The position numbers were made by a program, and so were the translations under genes. Under the pieces are notes generated by a model. That model had not been told where the DNA came from. It ran no database searches and was given only the letters and a program-made list of their open reading frames with translations. 64,000 bases of DNA from Desulfobacterium sp. Its GTDB lineage: Bacteria; Desulfobacterota; Desulfobacteria; Desulfobacterales; Desulfobacteraceae. Positions 8,738 through 17,331 of the stretch are shown here, piece after piece (positions within the stretch are counted from its first letter, which is position 1; each line of letters opens with the position of its first letter). The stretch covers positions 1-64,000 of the forward strand of contig JAEINR010000009.1 in NCBI GenBank assembly GCA_016342325.1. Reading direction: 5' to 3'.

Positions 8738-11700
8738 CAACAACGGCAAGGGCTCCAAAGAAGAAATCGTGGTCGACGTCAATAACCCGGAGTTGAAACC
8801 GGGCGACGCCATTGGCGGTTACATCATTCTTCGCATGGAGCCCCTGGAGGAGCTCGACAGCATCCTTTTCCAGCTCGAGCACCGGGCAACCGGGGCAAGG
8901 CATGTTCATATCAGTAATCGCGATAAGGAAAACACCTTTGGTGTGGCCTTCAGGACTGTTCCTGAAGACTCCACCGGTGTCGCCCACATCCTGGAGCATA
9001 CGGTGCTCTGCGGTTCTGAGAAGTTTGATGTGAGGGATCCGTTCTTCTCCATGCTGAAACGGGGACTTTCCACGTTCATGAACGCCTTTACCGCATCCGA
9101 CTGGACCATGTATCCGTTTTCCACCCAGAATTCCAAGGATTTTTATAACCTCATGGATGTGTATCTGGATGCGGCGTTTTTTCCCCGCCTCGACCCCTTG
9201 AGTTTCAAGCAGGAGGGGCACCGCATGGAGGTTGCCGCTTCTGAAACGCCGGGGGAAGCGTCTGAGTTGATCTACAAGGGGGTTGTCTACAACGAGATGA
9301 AGGGCGCCATGTCATCCCCGAGCCAGGTCATGGGCCGCTCCCTTCTTGGGGCACTCTATCCTGACACCACCTACAGCTTTAATTCCGGTGGGGAGCCTTC
9401 GGATATTCCGGCCTTGACCCATGACGGCCTCAAGGCGTTTCATGCACGGTTTTATCATCCCTCCAACGCCTTTTTTTATACCTATGGGTCTATTCCCCTG
9501 AAAGATCATCTCCTATTTATAGAGGAGAAGGTGCTGAAGCGGTTCACAAAGATCGATCCGGATTCGGCTGTGCCTTCCCAGCCCAGGTGGGACGCGCCGA
9601 GAACGGCCACGGTCGGCTATCCTTTGGCCCGTGACGAGGATCCTTCAAACAAGTATCAGGCCTGTGTCGCCTGGCTCACGGCGGATGTCAAAGACTCCTT
9701 TGAGATGTTGGTGCTGGGTGTTCTTGAGCTGGTGCTTCTGGGCAATGCCGCATCTCCCCTGCGAAAGGCCCTCATCGATTCGGGCCTGGGTTCTGCCCTG
9801 AGCGACGGTTCCGGATTTGACCCGGACATGCGGGACACCATGTTTGCCTGCGGTCTCAAGGAGATCGCCAAAGGGTCGGAGTCAAAGGTGGAGACCGTGA
9901 TCTTTGACACCCTGGAAGCCATCGTTAGCAAGGGAGTGGATAAAACCATGGTGGAGTCGGCCATCCACCAGATCGAGTTCCACAGAAAGGAGATCACCAA
10001 CAGCCCCCATCCCTTTGGCATCAAACTGCTTCTCTCTTTAGCCGGTCCCTGGATACACGAAGGGGATCCCGTGGTCTGCCTCAAGTTTGACGCGGATCTT
10101 GAGCGGCTGAACCAGGAGATGGAAAAGGGCGGGTTTCTTGAGGAGAGAATCAGGACCTATTTCCTGGACAATCCCCACCGGGTGCTCTTTACCCTTGCCC
10201 CGGACCAGGAGATGGAGAAAAACGAGAAGGAAAAAACGGCAGAAGCGCTCTCCGCCATTTTGAAAGAGACATCCGCCGAAGGACTTGCCCGGATAGAAGC
10301 GGATGCGGCAACCCTGGCAGCGCTCCAGGATGCAAAGGAGGATCTCTCCTCCCTTCCCACCCTGGAACTTGGGGATGTCCCCCCCGAGATAGAGATCGTC
10401 CACCCCGACACCGTGGACCGGGTAACCACGGCAACCTGCTATGACAAGGCGACCTCCGGCATTCTCTATTTCTCCTGTCCCACTGGATTGGGCGCCATGC
10501 CCGAAGAGCTGTTTCCCCTTATCCCGTTCTTCTGCCGCACCTTTACAGGGGCTGGAACGGCTGTTCGGGATTATGCTGAGATGGCCGAGCGCATGAACCT
10601 CTACACCGGGGGAGTATCCCTGTCTCCGGTTTCCGGCACCGGGTTCTCCGACCAGGAGGCCTGTCTGCCCTTTGTCGCCCTCCAGGGAAAGGCCCTGGAT
10701 AGAAACGTGGGAAAGTTGTTTGAGATCATCACCGAATTTGTCTCCCAGTACAGTTTTAGCGACCACACCCGGCTGAAGAGTCTCCTGCTCCAGTACAAGG
10801 CTGGCATGGAGGGTGCCATTGTTTCAAACGGCCACAGGTACGCCATCTCCCTTGCCTCAAGGAACCTGACCCAGGCCAGCTTTCTCGGGGAGACCTGGCA
10901 CGGCATTTCCCAGTTCCAATATATCAAGGCGCTGACGGATAAAGTGGAGGAGAAGGAGACGGAGCAGGAGGCCCTTGAAGGCCTTGAACGGGATCTTCGC
11001 CGCATCGCAGGACTTTTGTTCAAGCAGGAGAACCTGAGGCCCGCCATTGTGGGGGAAAAAGAGTCCCTGGGACTTGCAGATGCGTCCATTCGGGCCATGA
11101 TCGACACCCTTCCCAAAAACAACGGGGACAGCCTTGTGCCCGCCAACCTTGATTTCAACGCCACGCTTCCCCATGAAGGGTGGAGCACAAGCACCCAGGT
11201 CTCGTTTGTGGCCCAGGCGTTCAAGACCGTCCGCATGGGCCATGACGATGCGCCGGCCCTTTCCGTGATTGCCAAGATGCTGCGGTCCCTCTATCTCCAT
11301 CGGGAGATCCGGGAGAAGGGAGGGGCCTATGGCGGGTTTGCCATGTACTCTCCGGAAGAGGGAATCTTCTCATTCGGCTCCTACCGGGATCCCTATATCC
11401 GGCGGACGCTTTCCGTTTACAGGGACTCCTGCGACTTTATCATCAACGGCGATTACTCGGAAGAGGATGTCAAAGAGGCGATCCTCCAGGTGTGTGCGGA
11501 AATAGACAAACCTGAGACACCGGGACCCGCATCGATCAAGGCCTTTTACCGGGATATCCTCAAGCTCACCGATGATAAGCGAAAGCAGTTCAAGGCAGCA
11601 TTGCTCAAGCTTGACAAGGGGGTGATACAGGGATGTGCCCAGTGTTATTTCAAGATTGAGGCCTCGAAAATAGGAACTGCGGTCATCTCGGGGCAGGATC

Positions 11701-11765
11701 TTCTTGACGCGGCCAACCAGGAGCTGGCAGAAGGACAGCGCCCCCTTGAGCTGCACAGGATCTGA
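8715..11765 (+). CDS. M16C family zinc metalloprotease (presequence-protease/insulinase type)
   Basis: At 1016 residues it matches the single-chain PreP/Cym1 group, which forms a closed chamber degrading short unfolded peptides. The inverted zinc motif HxxEH is HILEH at residues 91-95 in STGVAHILEHTVLCGSEKF. The distal glutamate lies in GVVYNEMKGAMSSP. The second half retains the non-catalytic M16 repeats with a typical REKGGAYGG substrate-binding motif near residue 865. No signal peptide is seen, so it is probably cytoplasmic. The start is a GTG at 8715 inside the upstream gene with a weak ribosome-binding site; an internal GTG near 8772 is also possible. Repeat element A lies just after its stop. 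Confidence 0.94.
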   Translation: MGSIKKYDNNGKGSKEEIVVDVNNPELKPGDAIGGYIILRMEPLEELDSILFQLEHRATGARHVHISNRDKENTFGVAFRTVPEDSTGVAHILEHTVLCGSEKFDVRDPFFSMLKRGLSTFMNAFTASDWTMYPFSTQNSKDFYNLMDVYLDAAFFPRLDPLSFKQEGHRMEVAASETPGEASELIYKGVVYNEMKGAMSSPSQVMGRSLLGALYPDTTYSFNSGGEPSDIPALTHDGLKAFHARFYHPSNAFFYTYGSIPLKDHLLFIEEKVLKRFTKIDPDSAVPSQPRWDAPRTATVGYPLARDEDPSNKYQACVAWLTADVKDSFEMLVLGVLELVLLGNAASPLRKALIDSGLGSALSDGSGFDPDMRDTMFACGLKEIAKGSESKVETVIFDTLEAIVSKGVDKTMVESAIHQIEFHRKEITNSPHPFGIKLLLSLAGPWIHEGDPVVCLKFDADLERLNQEMEKGGFLEERIRTYFLDNPHRVLFTLAPDQEMEKNEKEKTAEALSAILKETSAEGLARIEADAATLAALQDAKEDLSSLPTLELGDVPPEIEIVHPDTVDRVTTATCYDKATSGILYFSCPTGLGAMPEELFPLIPFFCRTFTGAGTAVRDYAEMAERMNLYTGGVSLSPVSGTGFSDQEACLPFVALQGKALDRNVGKLFEIITEFVSQYSFSDHTRLKSLLLQYKAGMEGAIVSNGHRYAISLASRNLTQASFLGETWHGISQFQYIKALTDKVEEKETEQEALEGLERDLRRIAGLLFKQENLRPAIVGEKESLGLADASIRAMIDTLPKNNGDSLVPANLDFNATLPHEGWSTSTQVSFVAQAFKTVRMGHDDAPALSVIAKMLRSLYLHREIREKGGAYGGFAMYSPEEGIFSFGSYRDPYIRRTLSVYRDSCDFIINGDYSEEDVKEAILQVCAEIDKPETPGPASIKAFYRDILKLTDDKRKQFKAALLKLDKGVIQGCAQCYFKIEASKIGTAVISGQDLLDAANQELAEGQRPLELHRI

Positions 11766-11780
11766 ACCCAGGCTTTTCAG

Positions 11781-11850
11781 CTCTGATTCTTTTGCTGTTT
11801 TGGCAAAAGAATCAGAGGGCCTCTTTGGTTTCGGATTGTACCGGTTTAGC
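11781..11850 (+). repeat. dispersed intergenic element, copy A
   Basis: A perfect 15-bp hairpin (CTCTGATTCTTTTGC at 11781-11795, complement at 11803-11817, 7-base loop), then CTCTTTGG, then a second small hairpin CGG/CCG (11832-11834 and 11841-11843) around ATTGTA, then GTTTAGC. It begins 15 bases after the protease stop. One of six related copies, all on this strand; this copy has the strongest first stem. Confidence 0.75.
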
Positions 11851-11938
11851 AAAAGGGGTGGTTTCCCTTGACAGGATCGCGCCTGTCTGAAAGTGTTGGG
11901 CTGTGCTCCTAGGATATGATCTGAACCCAAGGGGAAGT

Positions 11939-12586
11939 ATGACCATACGAATCATCATAGCGGACGACCATGGAATTATGCGGGAAGGGCTCAAGGTACT
12001 CCTGGAAAAAAAGGGATTTGAGGTGCCTGGCGTCGCCGAAAACGGGCGGGAAGCGGTTCGCTTTGCCGTGAAGTTTCGGCCGGATATTGTGATGATGGAT
12101 GTGAGCATGCCCGACATGAACGGTGCCGAGGCAACGGAGAGGATACTAAAAGAGATTCCCGGAACCAAGGTTATTGCCCTCTCCATGCACTCCTCCCGGC
12201 GATATATCGATCGGATGTTTGTCGCCGGCGCTTCCGGCTATGTGCTCAAGAATTGTGCCTTTGAGGAGCTCTACGATGCGATCTGCGAGGTAAATAAGGG
12301 CAACTTCTACATCAGTCCTGCCATTGCCAGAACCTTTGTGGAGAGCTATACTAAGGCCTTTGACAGGGATCAAAAACTTCCCTATAACAAATTCACCAAA
12401 AAGGAGCGGGAGGTGCTTCAACTCATTGCTGAAGGGGGCAAGACCCGGGAGATTGCAGAGAAGATGTTTGTCAGCGTCAAGACCGTGGAGACCCATCGCA
12501 GGAACCTCATGAAGAAGCTGAACATCTATACCGTGGCCGGACTGACCCTGTTTGCCATTAAAGAGGGGATCATCTCCCTGGATTGA
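11939..12586 (+). CDS. NarL/FixJ family response regulator
   Basis: 215 residues. An N-terminal receiver domain starts IRIIIADDHGIMREGL, with the phosphoacceptor aspartate in IVMMDVSMPDMNG and the conserved lysine in GYVLKNC. A C-terminal LuxR-type helix-turn-helix reads FTKKEREVLQLIAEGGKTREIAEKM and SVKTVETHRRNLMKKL. It should bind DNA as a dimer when phosphorylated. The ATG at 11939 is preferred because AAGGGGAAGT precedes it and the receiver begins immediately. The hybrid kinase 126 bases downstream is the likely partner. Its regulon cannot be told from sequence. Confidence 0.93.
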   Translation: MTIRIIIADDHGIMREGLKVLLEKKGFEVPGVAENGREAVRFAVKFRPDIVMMDVSMPDMNGAEATERILKEIPGTKVIALSMHSSRRYIDRMFVAGASGYVLKNCAFEELYDAICEVNKGNFYISPAIARTFVESYTKAFDRDQKLPYNKFTKKEREVLQLIAEGGKTREIAEKMFVSVKTVETHRRNLMKKLNIYTVAGLTLFAIKEGIISLD

Positions 12587-12712
12587 TCAAATAGGGTTTT
12601 TCGAGTTCTGAAATCAGGGTTTGCCTGATTGCACCCTTTTCTTATTTCTCCTATCACCTTCAAAGTATCTGTTGAAGTGGTCAACCAATTTCTTTACAGA
12701 GAGGAAACGTGC

Positions 12713-13855
12713 ATGACGCTGAAAGATCTGAATAAAGGGGAAAAGGGCGCGGTTGAGACCCTGGCCGGGGGTGTTGCCCATGATTTTAATAACCTTCTCA
12801 TGGCTATCCAGGGACGGGCCTGCCTCATGCTCAAGGACCTGAAACCCTCCCATCCTTTTCACCGCCATGTTTCAGAGATTATACGAAGTGTGAACAAGGG
12901 GGCGGAAATCACCAGCCAGCTCCTCGGGTTTGCCCGGGCCGGGAAATACCATGTGGAGCCCCTGGAGCTTAACCGGCTTGTGCTCTCCTCCCTGCGAAAG
13001 CTTCCCCTGTCCGACAAGGGGATCAAGCTTGAAACAGATTTCAGTGAAGATCCCATTATCTGTGAGGTGGATCAGCACCAGATACGGCTGGTGCTGATGA
13101 ATGTCCTTGAGAATGCCATTGTCGCCATGCCCAACGGTGGGGAACTCACCATTGTCACCGAATCTGCCAGGATCGTCAACAGCTCGGCCGAATCCCGGGG
13201 GCTTAAGCCTGGGAAATTTGCCAAGATCACGGTGAGTGACACCGGGATCGGCATGGACAAGGAGACCCTTCAGCGGGTCTTTGATCCGTTCTACACCACC
13301 CGATGCATGGGCGAAGGCCATGGTAAAGGGCTCGGGCTTGCCGCCTCCCACGGTATCATCCGGAACCACGGTGGGGTGATCGAGGTGTGGAGCACCGTGA
13401 ACGTCGGCACGTCGTTTTCCATTATCCTCTCCCAGTTAGACGAGTCCGACCGCCTGGGCTCTAGTGCCAATCAGGAGGAGATGCTCATGGGCTTTGAAAG
13501 CATTTTGCTTGTGGACGACGAGGAGATCATCCTGGAGATGGGACGGGAAGTGCTTGAGGAACTGGGATACCGGGTGGCAACGGCAAAAACCGGACAAGCC
13601 GCCCTTGATATGTTTCAGTCGGGAGAGGATTTTGACCTGGTGGTTCTGGACATGATCATGCCGGGCATGGACGGGCCCGAGACCTTTGAGCGTCTTCAGG
13701 CGATCGATCCGGATGTTCGGGTGCTGATCTCCACCGGCCACACCATCGACACTGCCGCAGAAGGGATGCTGGACGCCGGGTGCAAGGGATTTATTCTTAA
13801 ACCCTTCAGCATCAGTGCTTTTTCTTACAAGCTCAGAGAAGTGCTTGAATCCTAG
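12713..13855 (+). CDS. soluble hybrid histidine kinase with C-terminal receiver
   Basis: 380 residues with no membrane segment and no recognisable N-terminal sensor. The H-box is near the start: ETLAGGVAHDFNNLLMAIQGRA, the NtrB/FixL-like type whose histidine is followed by DFNN. The ATPase region has NVLENAIVAMPNGGEL (N box), VSDTGIGMD (G1) and GHGKGLGLAASHGI (G2). A receiver domain follows with ILLVDDEEIILEMG, phosphoacceptor LVVLDMIMPGMDG and GFILKPFS. The start is ATG 12713 because GAGGAA lies eight bases upstream. Lack of a sensor suggests that it is driven by protein partners. It probably signals with the NarL-type regulator just upstream. Confidence 0.9.
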   Translation: MTLKDLNKGEKGAVETLAGGVAHDFNNLLMAIQGRACLMLKDLKPSHPFHRHVSEIIRSVNKGAEITSQLLGFARAGKYHVEPLELNRLVLSSLRKLPLSDKGIKLETDFSEDPIICEVDQHQIRLVLMNVLENAIVAMPNGGELTIVTESARIVNSSAESRGLKPGKFAKITVSDTGIGMDKETLQRVFDPFYTTRCMGEGHGKGLGLAASHGIIRNHGGVIEVWSTVNVGTSFSIILSQLDESDRLGSSANQEEMLMGFESILLVDDEEIILEMGREVLEELGYRVATAKTGQAALDMFQSGEDFDLVVLDMIMPGMDGPETFERLQAIDPDVRVLISTGHTIDTAAEGMLDAGCKGFILKPFSISAFSYKLREVLES

Positions 13856-14004
13856 CCCTCTTTGATGGTTTTGAGTGACTTGTTTCCGCAAAGGAGATAA
13901 AGACAGTCCGGGGACGATAGGATTTATGTGTCCGGATGATGGTTGTTTGCGCCATACTCGTCAAGCCCTGCACCTTTTTAGTCGCCAGGGTTTGACATTC
14001 CTTC

Positions 14005-14033
14005 TTGACACCTTACCCCCCATTTTTTATAGT
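14005..14033 (+). promoter_or_regulatory. sigma-70 promoter for minCDE
   Basis: TTGACA at 14005-14010, 17-base spacer, TATAGT at 14028-14033. The likely transcription start near 14040 gives about 60 bases of leader before minC. This is the closest match to consensus seen in the window. Confidence 0.7.
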
Positions 14034-14102
14034 CTTTTTTACATCGCGGTTCCGGTAATTGACCGGGGCCTGGAACGTTGGTGTTAACAATGGAATCAAT
14101 TT

Positions 14103-14789
14103 ATGATATTAGAGGATGCGCCTCCCGTTAAACTGAAGGGTGTCGGGGATGGATTCTGGGTCACCTTGGATCCTTCAAGATCTGAAGAGCTGTTAAAAAA
14201 CGAGATTACCAAGCTCTTCGAACGTCTCAAGCATCTGGCCATCAACGCCAGGGTGGTCATTGATGTCGGTGACGCCCCGGGGGGGGATGACCTGGTGAAT
14301 GCCCTGGGCGGCTTTTTAAAAAAACAGTTTGATGTGGGGGTGGTTACCCGGCCGCCGGAGAAGCGGGTGATTCCTGTTGAGCGTATCCGGCAGCGGGATC
14401 TTTCCCGGGGATGGACCCAACACCGAAGCGATGTGCTCATGTTGAGGGGCAGGGTGCGTTCCGGCCAGAATATCGAGGCAAAGAAGCACCTGATCATTAC
14501 AGGGGATGTCAACCCCGGTGCCCAGATTATAGCCGGCGGAGATGTCCTGGTGATGGGCAGGCTCCTCGGCCAGGTCCATGCCGGCCGACCGGGCAACGAT
14601 GAATCCATCGTGCTGGCCCTGGATTTCAGGCCCACCCAGGTGAAGATCGGGGAGCATGTGGCGGCAGGGCTTGGTGATACAACTAATGGCCAGGTTGAGT
14701 TTGCCTCCGTGGTCAACGGGGCCATCCTGGTGCAGGATTATTTAAAGAGCAATCCCTTTGGGCGAATACCGTGGCCCGAGGTCATATAG
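14103..14789 (+). CDS. minC: septum site-determining protein MinC
   Basis: 228 residues, the normal MinC length. The N-terminal domain (GDGFWVTLDPS, ELLKNEITKLFERLKHLAINARVVIDVGD) and the C-terminal right-handed beta-helix (LRGRVRSGQNIEAKKHLIITGDVNPGAQIIAGGDVLVMG-type repeats and GRLLGQVHAGRPGNDESIV) are both clear. MinC blocks FtsZ polymerisation away from midcell and is carried to the membrane by MinD. The order minC-minD-minE behind one strong promoter is the classic arrangement. MinE instead of DivIVA implies an oscillating system as in proteobacteria. Confidence 0.95.
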   Translation: MILEDAPPVKLKGVGDGFWVTLDPSRSEELLKNEITKLFERLKHLAINARVVIDVGDAPGGDDLVNALGGFLKKQFDVGVVTRPPEKRVIPVERIRQRDLSRGWTQHRSDVLMLRGRVRSGQNIEAKKHLIITGDVNPGAQIIAGGDVLVMGRLLGQVHAGRPGNDESIVLALDFRPTQVKIGEHVAAGLGDTTNGQVEFASVVNGAILVQDYLKSNPFGRIPWPEVI

Positions 14790-14824
14790 TTATATAGTTA
14801 CAGACAAATCACATGAGGTGTGAC

Positions 14825-15625
14825 GTGGAAGGTAGAATCATTGTAGTAACATCAGGAAAGGGAGGAGTGGGTAAAACCACTGCAACTGCATCCATTGGCG
14901 CGGCCCTTGCCCTGGAGGGCAAACGGGTGGCCGTCATTGACATGGACATCGGATTGAGGAATCTGGATGTGGTTCTCGGGCTCGAGAACCGGATCGTCTT
15001 CAACATCGTGGACGTGGTCAATGGGCGTTGCAATCTTCGCCAGGCAGCCATCCGGGATCGCAGGATCGAGAATCTCTTTCTTGTGCCGGCCTCCCAGAGC
15101 GATAACAAGGACGTGTTGACCACCGCAGGCGTGGATCGCGTCGCAAAGCAGCTTCGAAAGGAATTCGACTATGTGATCATGGACTCCCCTGCAGGCATTG
15201 AACGGGGATTTGAAAATTCGGTCACGGCCGCGGATGAGGCCATTGTGGTCTGCACCCCGGATGTTTCCTCCATCAGGGACGCCGACCGTGTGATCGGGCT
15301 GCTCTATTCCCGCTCCATCACCCCTAAGCTTGTTGTGAACAGGATCGTTCCCGAGATGGTAGAACGGGGGGACATGCTCAGCCACGAGGATGTGCTGGAG
15401 GTGCTCTCCATCGATCTTGCCGGACTTGTGCCCATGGATGAGCAGGTGGTGATCGCCACCAATACCGGTATGCCCCTGGTGCTGCAGAACGATTCCAAGG
15501 CGGGCCAGGCCTTTAGGCGAATCGCCCGGCGGTTGAATGGTGAGCCTGATCTTCCGGTGGTGGTGCCCAGCGTCAAGGGGGGAATGTGGAACCGATTTAC
15601 CCAGAAACTGGGGTTGAAACAATAA
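14825..15625 (+). CDS. minD: septum site-determining ATPase MinD
   Basis: 266 residues from the GTG at 14825, chosen because GAGGTG ends four bases upstream and the protein then begins MEGRIIVVTSGKGGVGKTT as the family does; an in-frame ATG at 14813 would add four residues. The deviant Walker A (GKGGVGKTT), RVAVIDMDIGLRNLD and VIMDSPAGIE are all present. The C-terminus WNRFTQKLGLK should be the amphipathic membrane-targeting helix. ATP-bound MinD dimerises on the membrane, recruits MinC and is released by MinE. minE starts 10 bases downstream. Confidence 0.96.
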   Translation: MEGRIIVVTSGKGGVGKTTATASIGAALALEGKRVAVIDMDIGLRNLDVVLGLENRIVFNIVDVVNGRCNLRQAAIRDRRIENLFLVPASQSDNKDVLTTAGVDRVAKQLRKEFDYVIMDSPAGIERGFENSVTAADEAIVVCTPDVSSIRDADRVIGLLYSRSITPKLVVNRIVPEMVERGDMLSHEDVLEVLSIDLAGLVPMDEQVVIATNTGMPLVLQNDSKAGQAFRRIARRLNGEPDLPVVVPSVKGGMWNRFTQKLGLKQ

Positions 15626-15635
15626 GGAATAGCCC

Positions 15636-15902
15636 ATGCTGAATACACTGATCAGAAAACTCTCAGGCCACGAACCCAGCAAGGTGGCTGCCAAGAAACG
15701 GCTTCAATTTGCCCTTGTTTGCGATAAGCTCGAGGTGAATGACAAGACCTTGCACGCGCTTCAAAATGACATTGTTGAAGTGATTTCAAAGTATTTTGAG
15801 ATCGACCGGACATCCCTTGAGCTCAAGGTGGAGCGTGACGAGGATACCTCGGCCCTGGTCTTCAACACCCCCATCCGTTGTGTCAGAAGGAGTCGTGTCT
15901 GA
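15636..15902 (+). CDS. minE: cell division topological specificity factor MinE
   Basis: 88 residues. The N-terminal anti-MinCD region includes AAKKRLQFALVCDK, and the C-terminal dimerisation region includes IVEVISKYFEID and LELKVERDED. It stimulates MinD ATPase and forms the E ring that drives pole-to-pole oscillation. AAGGAA precedes the ATG. The last residues (PIRCVRRSRV) are basic. Repeat element B follows the stop directly and separates minE from the convergent HD gene. Confidence 0.95.
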   Translation: MLNTLIRKLSGHEPSKVAAKKRLQFALVCDKLEVNDKTLHALQNDIVEVISKYFEIDRTSLELKVERDEDTSALVFNTPIRCVRRSRV

Positions 15903-15913
15903 TCGATTTTAAT

Positions 15914-15990
15914 TTTTTAGCATTGTTTTTCGTGTTGTTTCGGCAAAAAAATCAGAAAGTTTTTTGGGGTCTGGTTTGTCCAGGCTAAAA
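15914..15990 (+). repeat. dispersed intergenic element, copy B
   Basis: Imperfect first hairpin containing CGGCAAAAAAATCAGAAAG, then TTTTTTGGGG, then the second hairpin CTGG (15971-15974), loop TTTGT, CCAG (15980-15983), and tail GCTAA. It fills the gap between the minE stop and the stop of the convergent HD gene, whose TAG lies inside the element's tail. Confidence 0.72.
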
Positions 15991-16743
15991 GAACAGCTCC
16001 GAACGCTCTTCCTGGAGTGCTGCCACAAGAAGCTCCCCTGCCTCTATCCCCAGATTTATAAATCCGGGACCGTAGGCTTTCCCTGTATCCGTACGGAAGG
16101 TATTCCGTATCTGGGACAGTTTATCCATTCCCCTGGGAAACCGTCGTAAAAATTCGACCAACGGAACCTTTGCAAAGATAACCATGTCCCAGACCGTGTG
16201 GGTAAAGTTGTCCGGGCCCCATCTGAACTTGTCCGCATCGTACAGGGCATCGGATATCAACGAAGGGGGATGGGCCAGGTTCTTTTCCTGGAACGCCTCG
16301 TGGTTCCGGATGGCGCTGCACACCGTTTCGATCTCTGCCGATGTCAGGGCGTAGTTGCCGCTCTCAAGCAGGGTGCGTGCAAACCGGGCCCCTTTTTCCG
16401 AGTGGTGCTTTTCTTTTCTCTTGATGTCGTGGAGCAGGCCTGCGGTCTGGACCAGCAACATGGCCCGCTCCATCTCGGTGGGGGTGACCCGGTGCTTAAG
16501 TTCTATCTGGACGATGGCGCCCCCATCCACGCACACCAGCTCCGAATGGAGCATGCCGTGTCCGAAATCGTCCTCCACCAGGGGGGTTATCTCGTTTTTG
16601 AGCTTAATCAGCAGGGGGTCGGAGCAGAGCAGGTGCCTGGACCGGGTGATCTCATCTTTGAACAGGGTGCAGAACGGTGGCCTGGGAAGCGTTGCTACGA
16701 TTTCCCTGGCCATGTCCCGCAACTCTTGATAGATGGTTTTCAT
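15985..16743 (-). CDS. HD-domain phosphohydrolase-like protein
   Basis: 252 residues with an HD-type metal site: HGMLHSELVCVDGG (first histidine), LLVQTAGLLHDIKRKEKHHSEKGA (the HD pair) and ALYDADKFRW (last aspartate). HD proteins of this shape hydrolyse nucleotides or phosphoesters; the substrate is unknown. The later region is rich in aromatic residues (FTHTVWDMVIFAKVPLVEFLRRFPRG) and unlike small dNTPases. It follows xpt by six bases at the end of the hisS-aspS-xpt run, so a purine-nucleotide role is possible but unproven. Convergent with minE across repeat B. Confidence 0.82.
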   Translation of the reverse strand: MKTIYQELRDMAREIVATLPRPPFCTLFKDEITRSRHLLCSDPLLIKLKNEITPLVEDDFGHGMLHSELVCVDGGAIVQIELKHRVTPTEMERAMLLVQTAGLLHDIKRKEKHHSEKGARFARTLLESGNYALTSAEIETVCSAIRNHEAFQEKNLAHPPSLISDALYDADKFRWGPDNFTHTVWDMVIFAKVPLVEFLRRFPRGMDKLSQIRNTFRTDTGKAYGPGFINLGIEAGELLVAALQEERSELFF

Positions 16744-16749
16744 GTCATG

Positions 16750-17331
16750 CTATAATACTGTGAAAGTCCTGCCCGAGTCAACAAGATCAACCTGGGCAAG
16801 ACTGATGATGGGAATCCCCAGGTGATCGAGCTTTTGCCTGCCGTTCTCAAACACTTTTTCGATGATGCAGCCGATGCCGATCAGTTGGGCACCGCTCTGT
16901 TTTACGATGGAGACCAGGGCCTCAAGGGTGGATGCCGTGGCCAGAAAATCATCCACGATGATCACCTTGTCGTCGGGTTCAAGGTACCTGGAGGAGATAT
17001 AGAGGGTGACATCATCTCCCTTGGTGCGGCTTGTGGCCGACGCTTCATAAAGGGTTTCCTTCATGAAGGCGGGCTTTTTCTTCCGGGCAAACACCATGGG
17101 TATGTCCAGGGCCTGGGCCGTCACCAGGGCCGGGGCAATGCCGCTCACCTCTGCGGTGACGATCTTGGTGGCGCTGCCCGCCCCTTGTTCCCTGAACCGG
17201 TCTGCAAAGGCCTTTCCCATGCGTGTGGAGAGGCCCGGAAGCAACTGATGGTTGACAAAGCTGTCGGCCTTGAGTATCCCGTCTCCAAGATACTCGGCCT
17301 TGGCGGTTATGGTCTCTTTCAGCTCTTTCAT
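16750..17331 (-). CDS. xpt: xanthine phosphoribosyltransferase
   Basis: 193 residues, the usual Xpt length. It converts xanthine and PRPP to XMP in purine salvage. KIVTAEVSGIAPALVTAQ, VFARKKKPAFMKE and the PRPP loop VIIVDDFLATASTLEAL are diagnostic, with LVSIVKQSGAQLIGIG following. The start is MKELKETITAKAEYLGDGIL: its ATG overlaps the aspS stop as ATGA (17328-17331). A longer frame upstream is discarded because it is translated from aspS in another frame. No purine riboswitch is expected here because it is internal to an operon. Confidence 0.93.
   Translation of the reverse strand: MKELKETITAKAEYLGDGILKADSFVNHQLLPGLSTRMGKAFADRFREQGAGSATKIVTAEVSGIAPALVTAQALDIPMVFARKKKPAFMKETLYEASATSRTKGDDVTLYISSRYLEPDDKVIIVDDFLATASTLEALVSIVKQSGAQLIGIGCIIEKVFENGRQKLDHLGIPIISLAQVDLVDSGRTFTVL

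Noticed and set aside
13875-14087. Small plus-strand open frame between the hybrid kinase and minC
   Set aside because: It has no ribosome-binding site and runs over the strong minCDE promoter; a 70-residue protein with no recognised domain.
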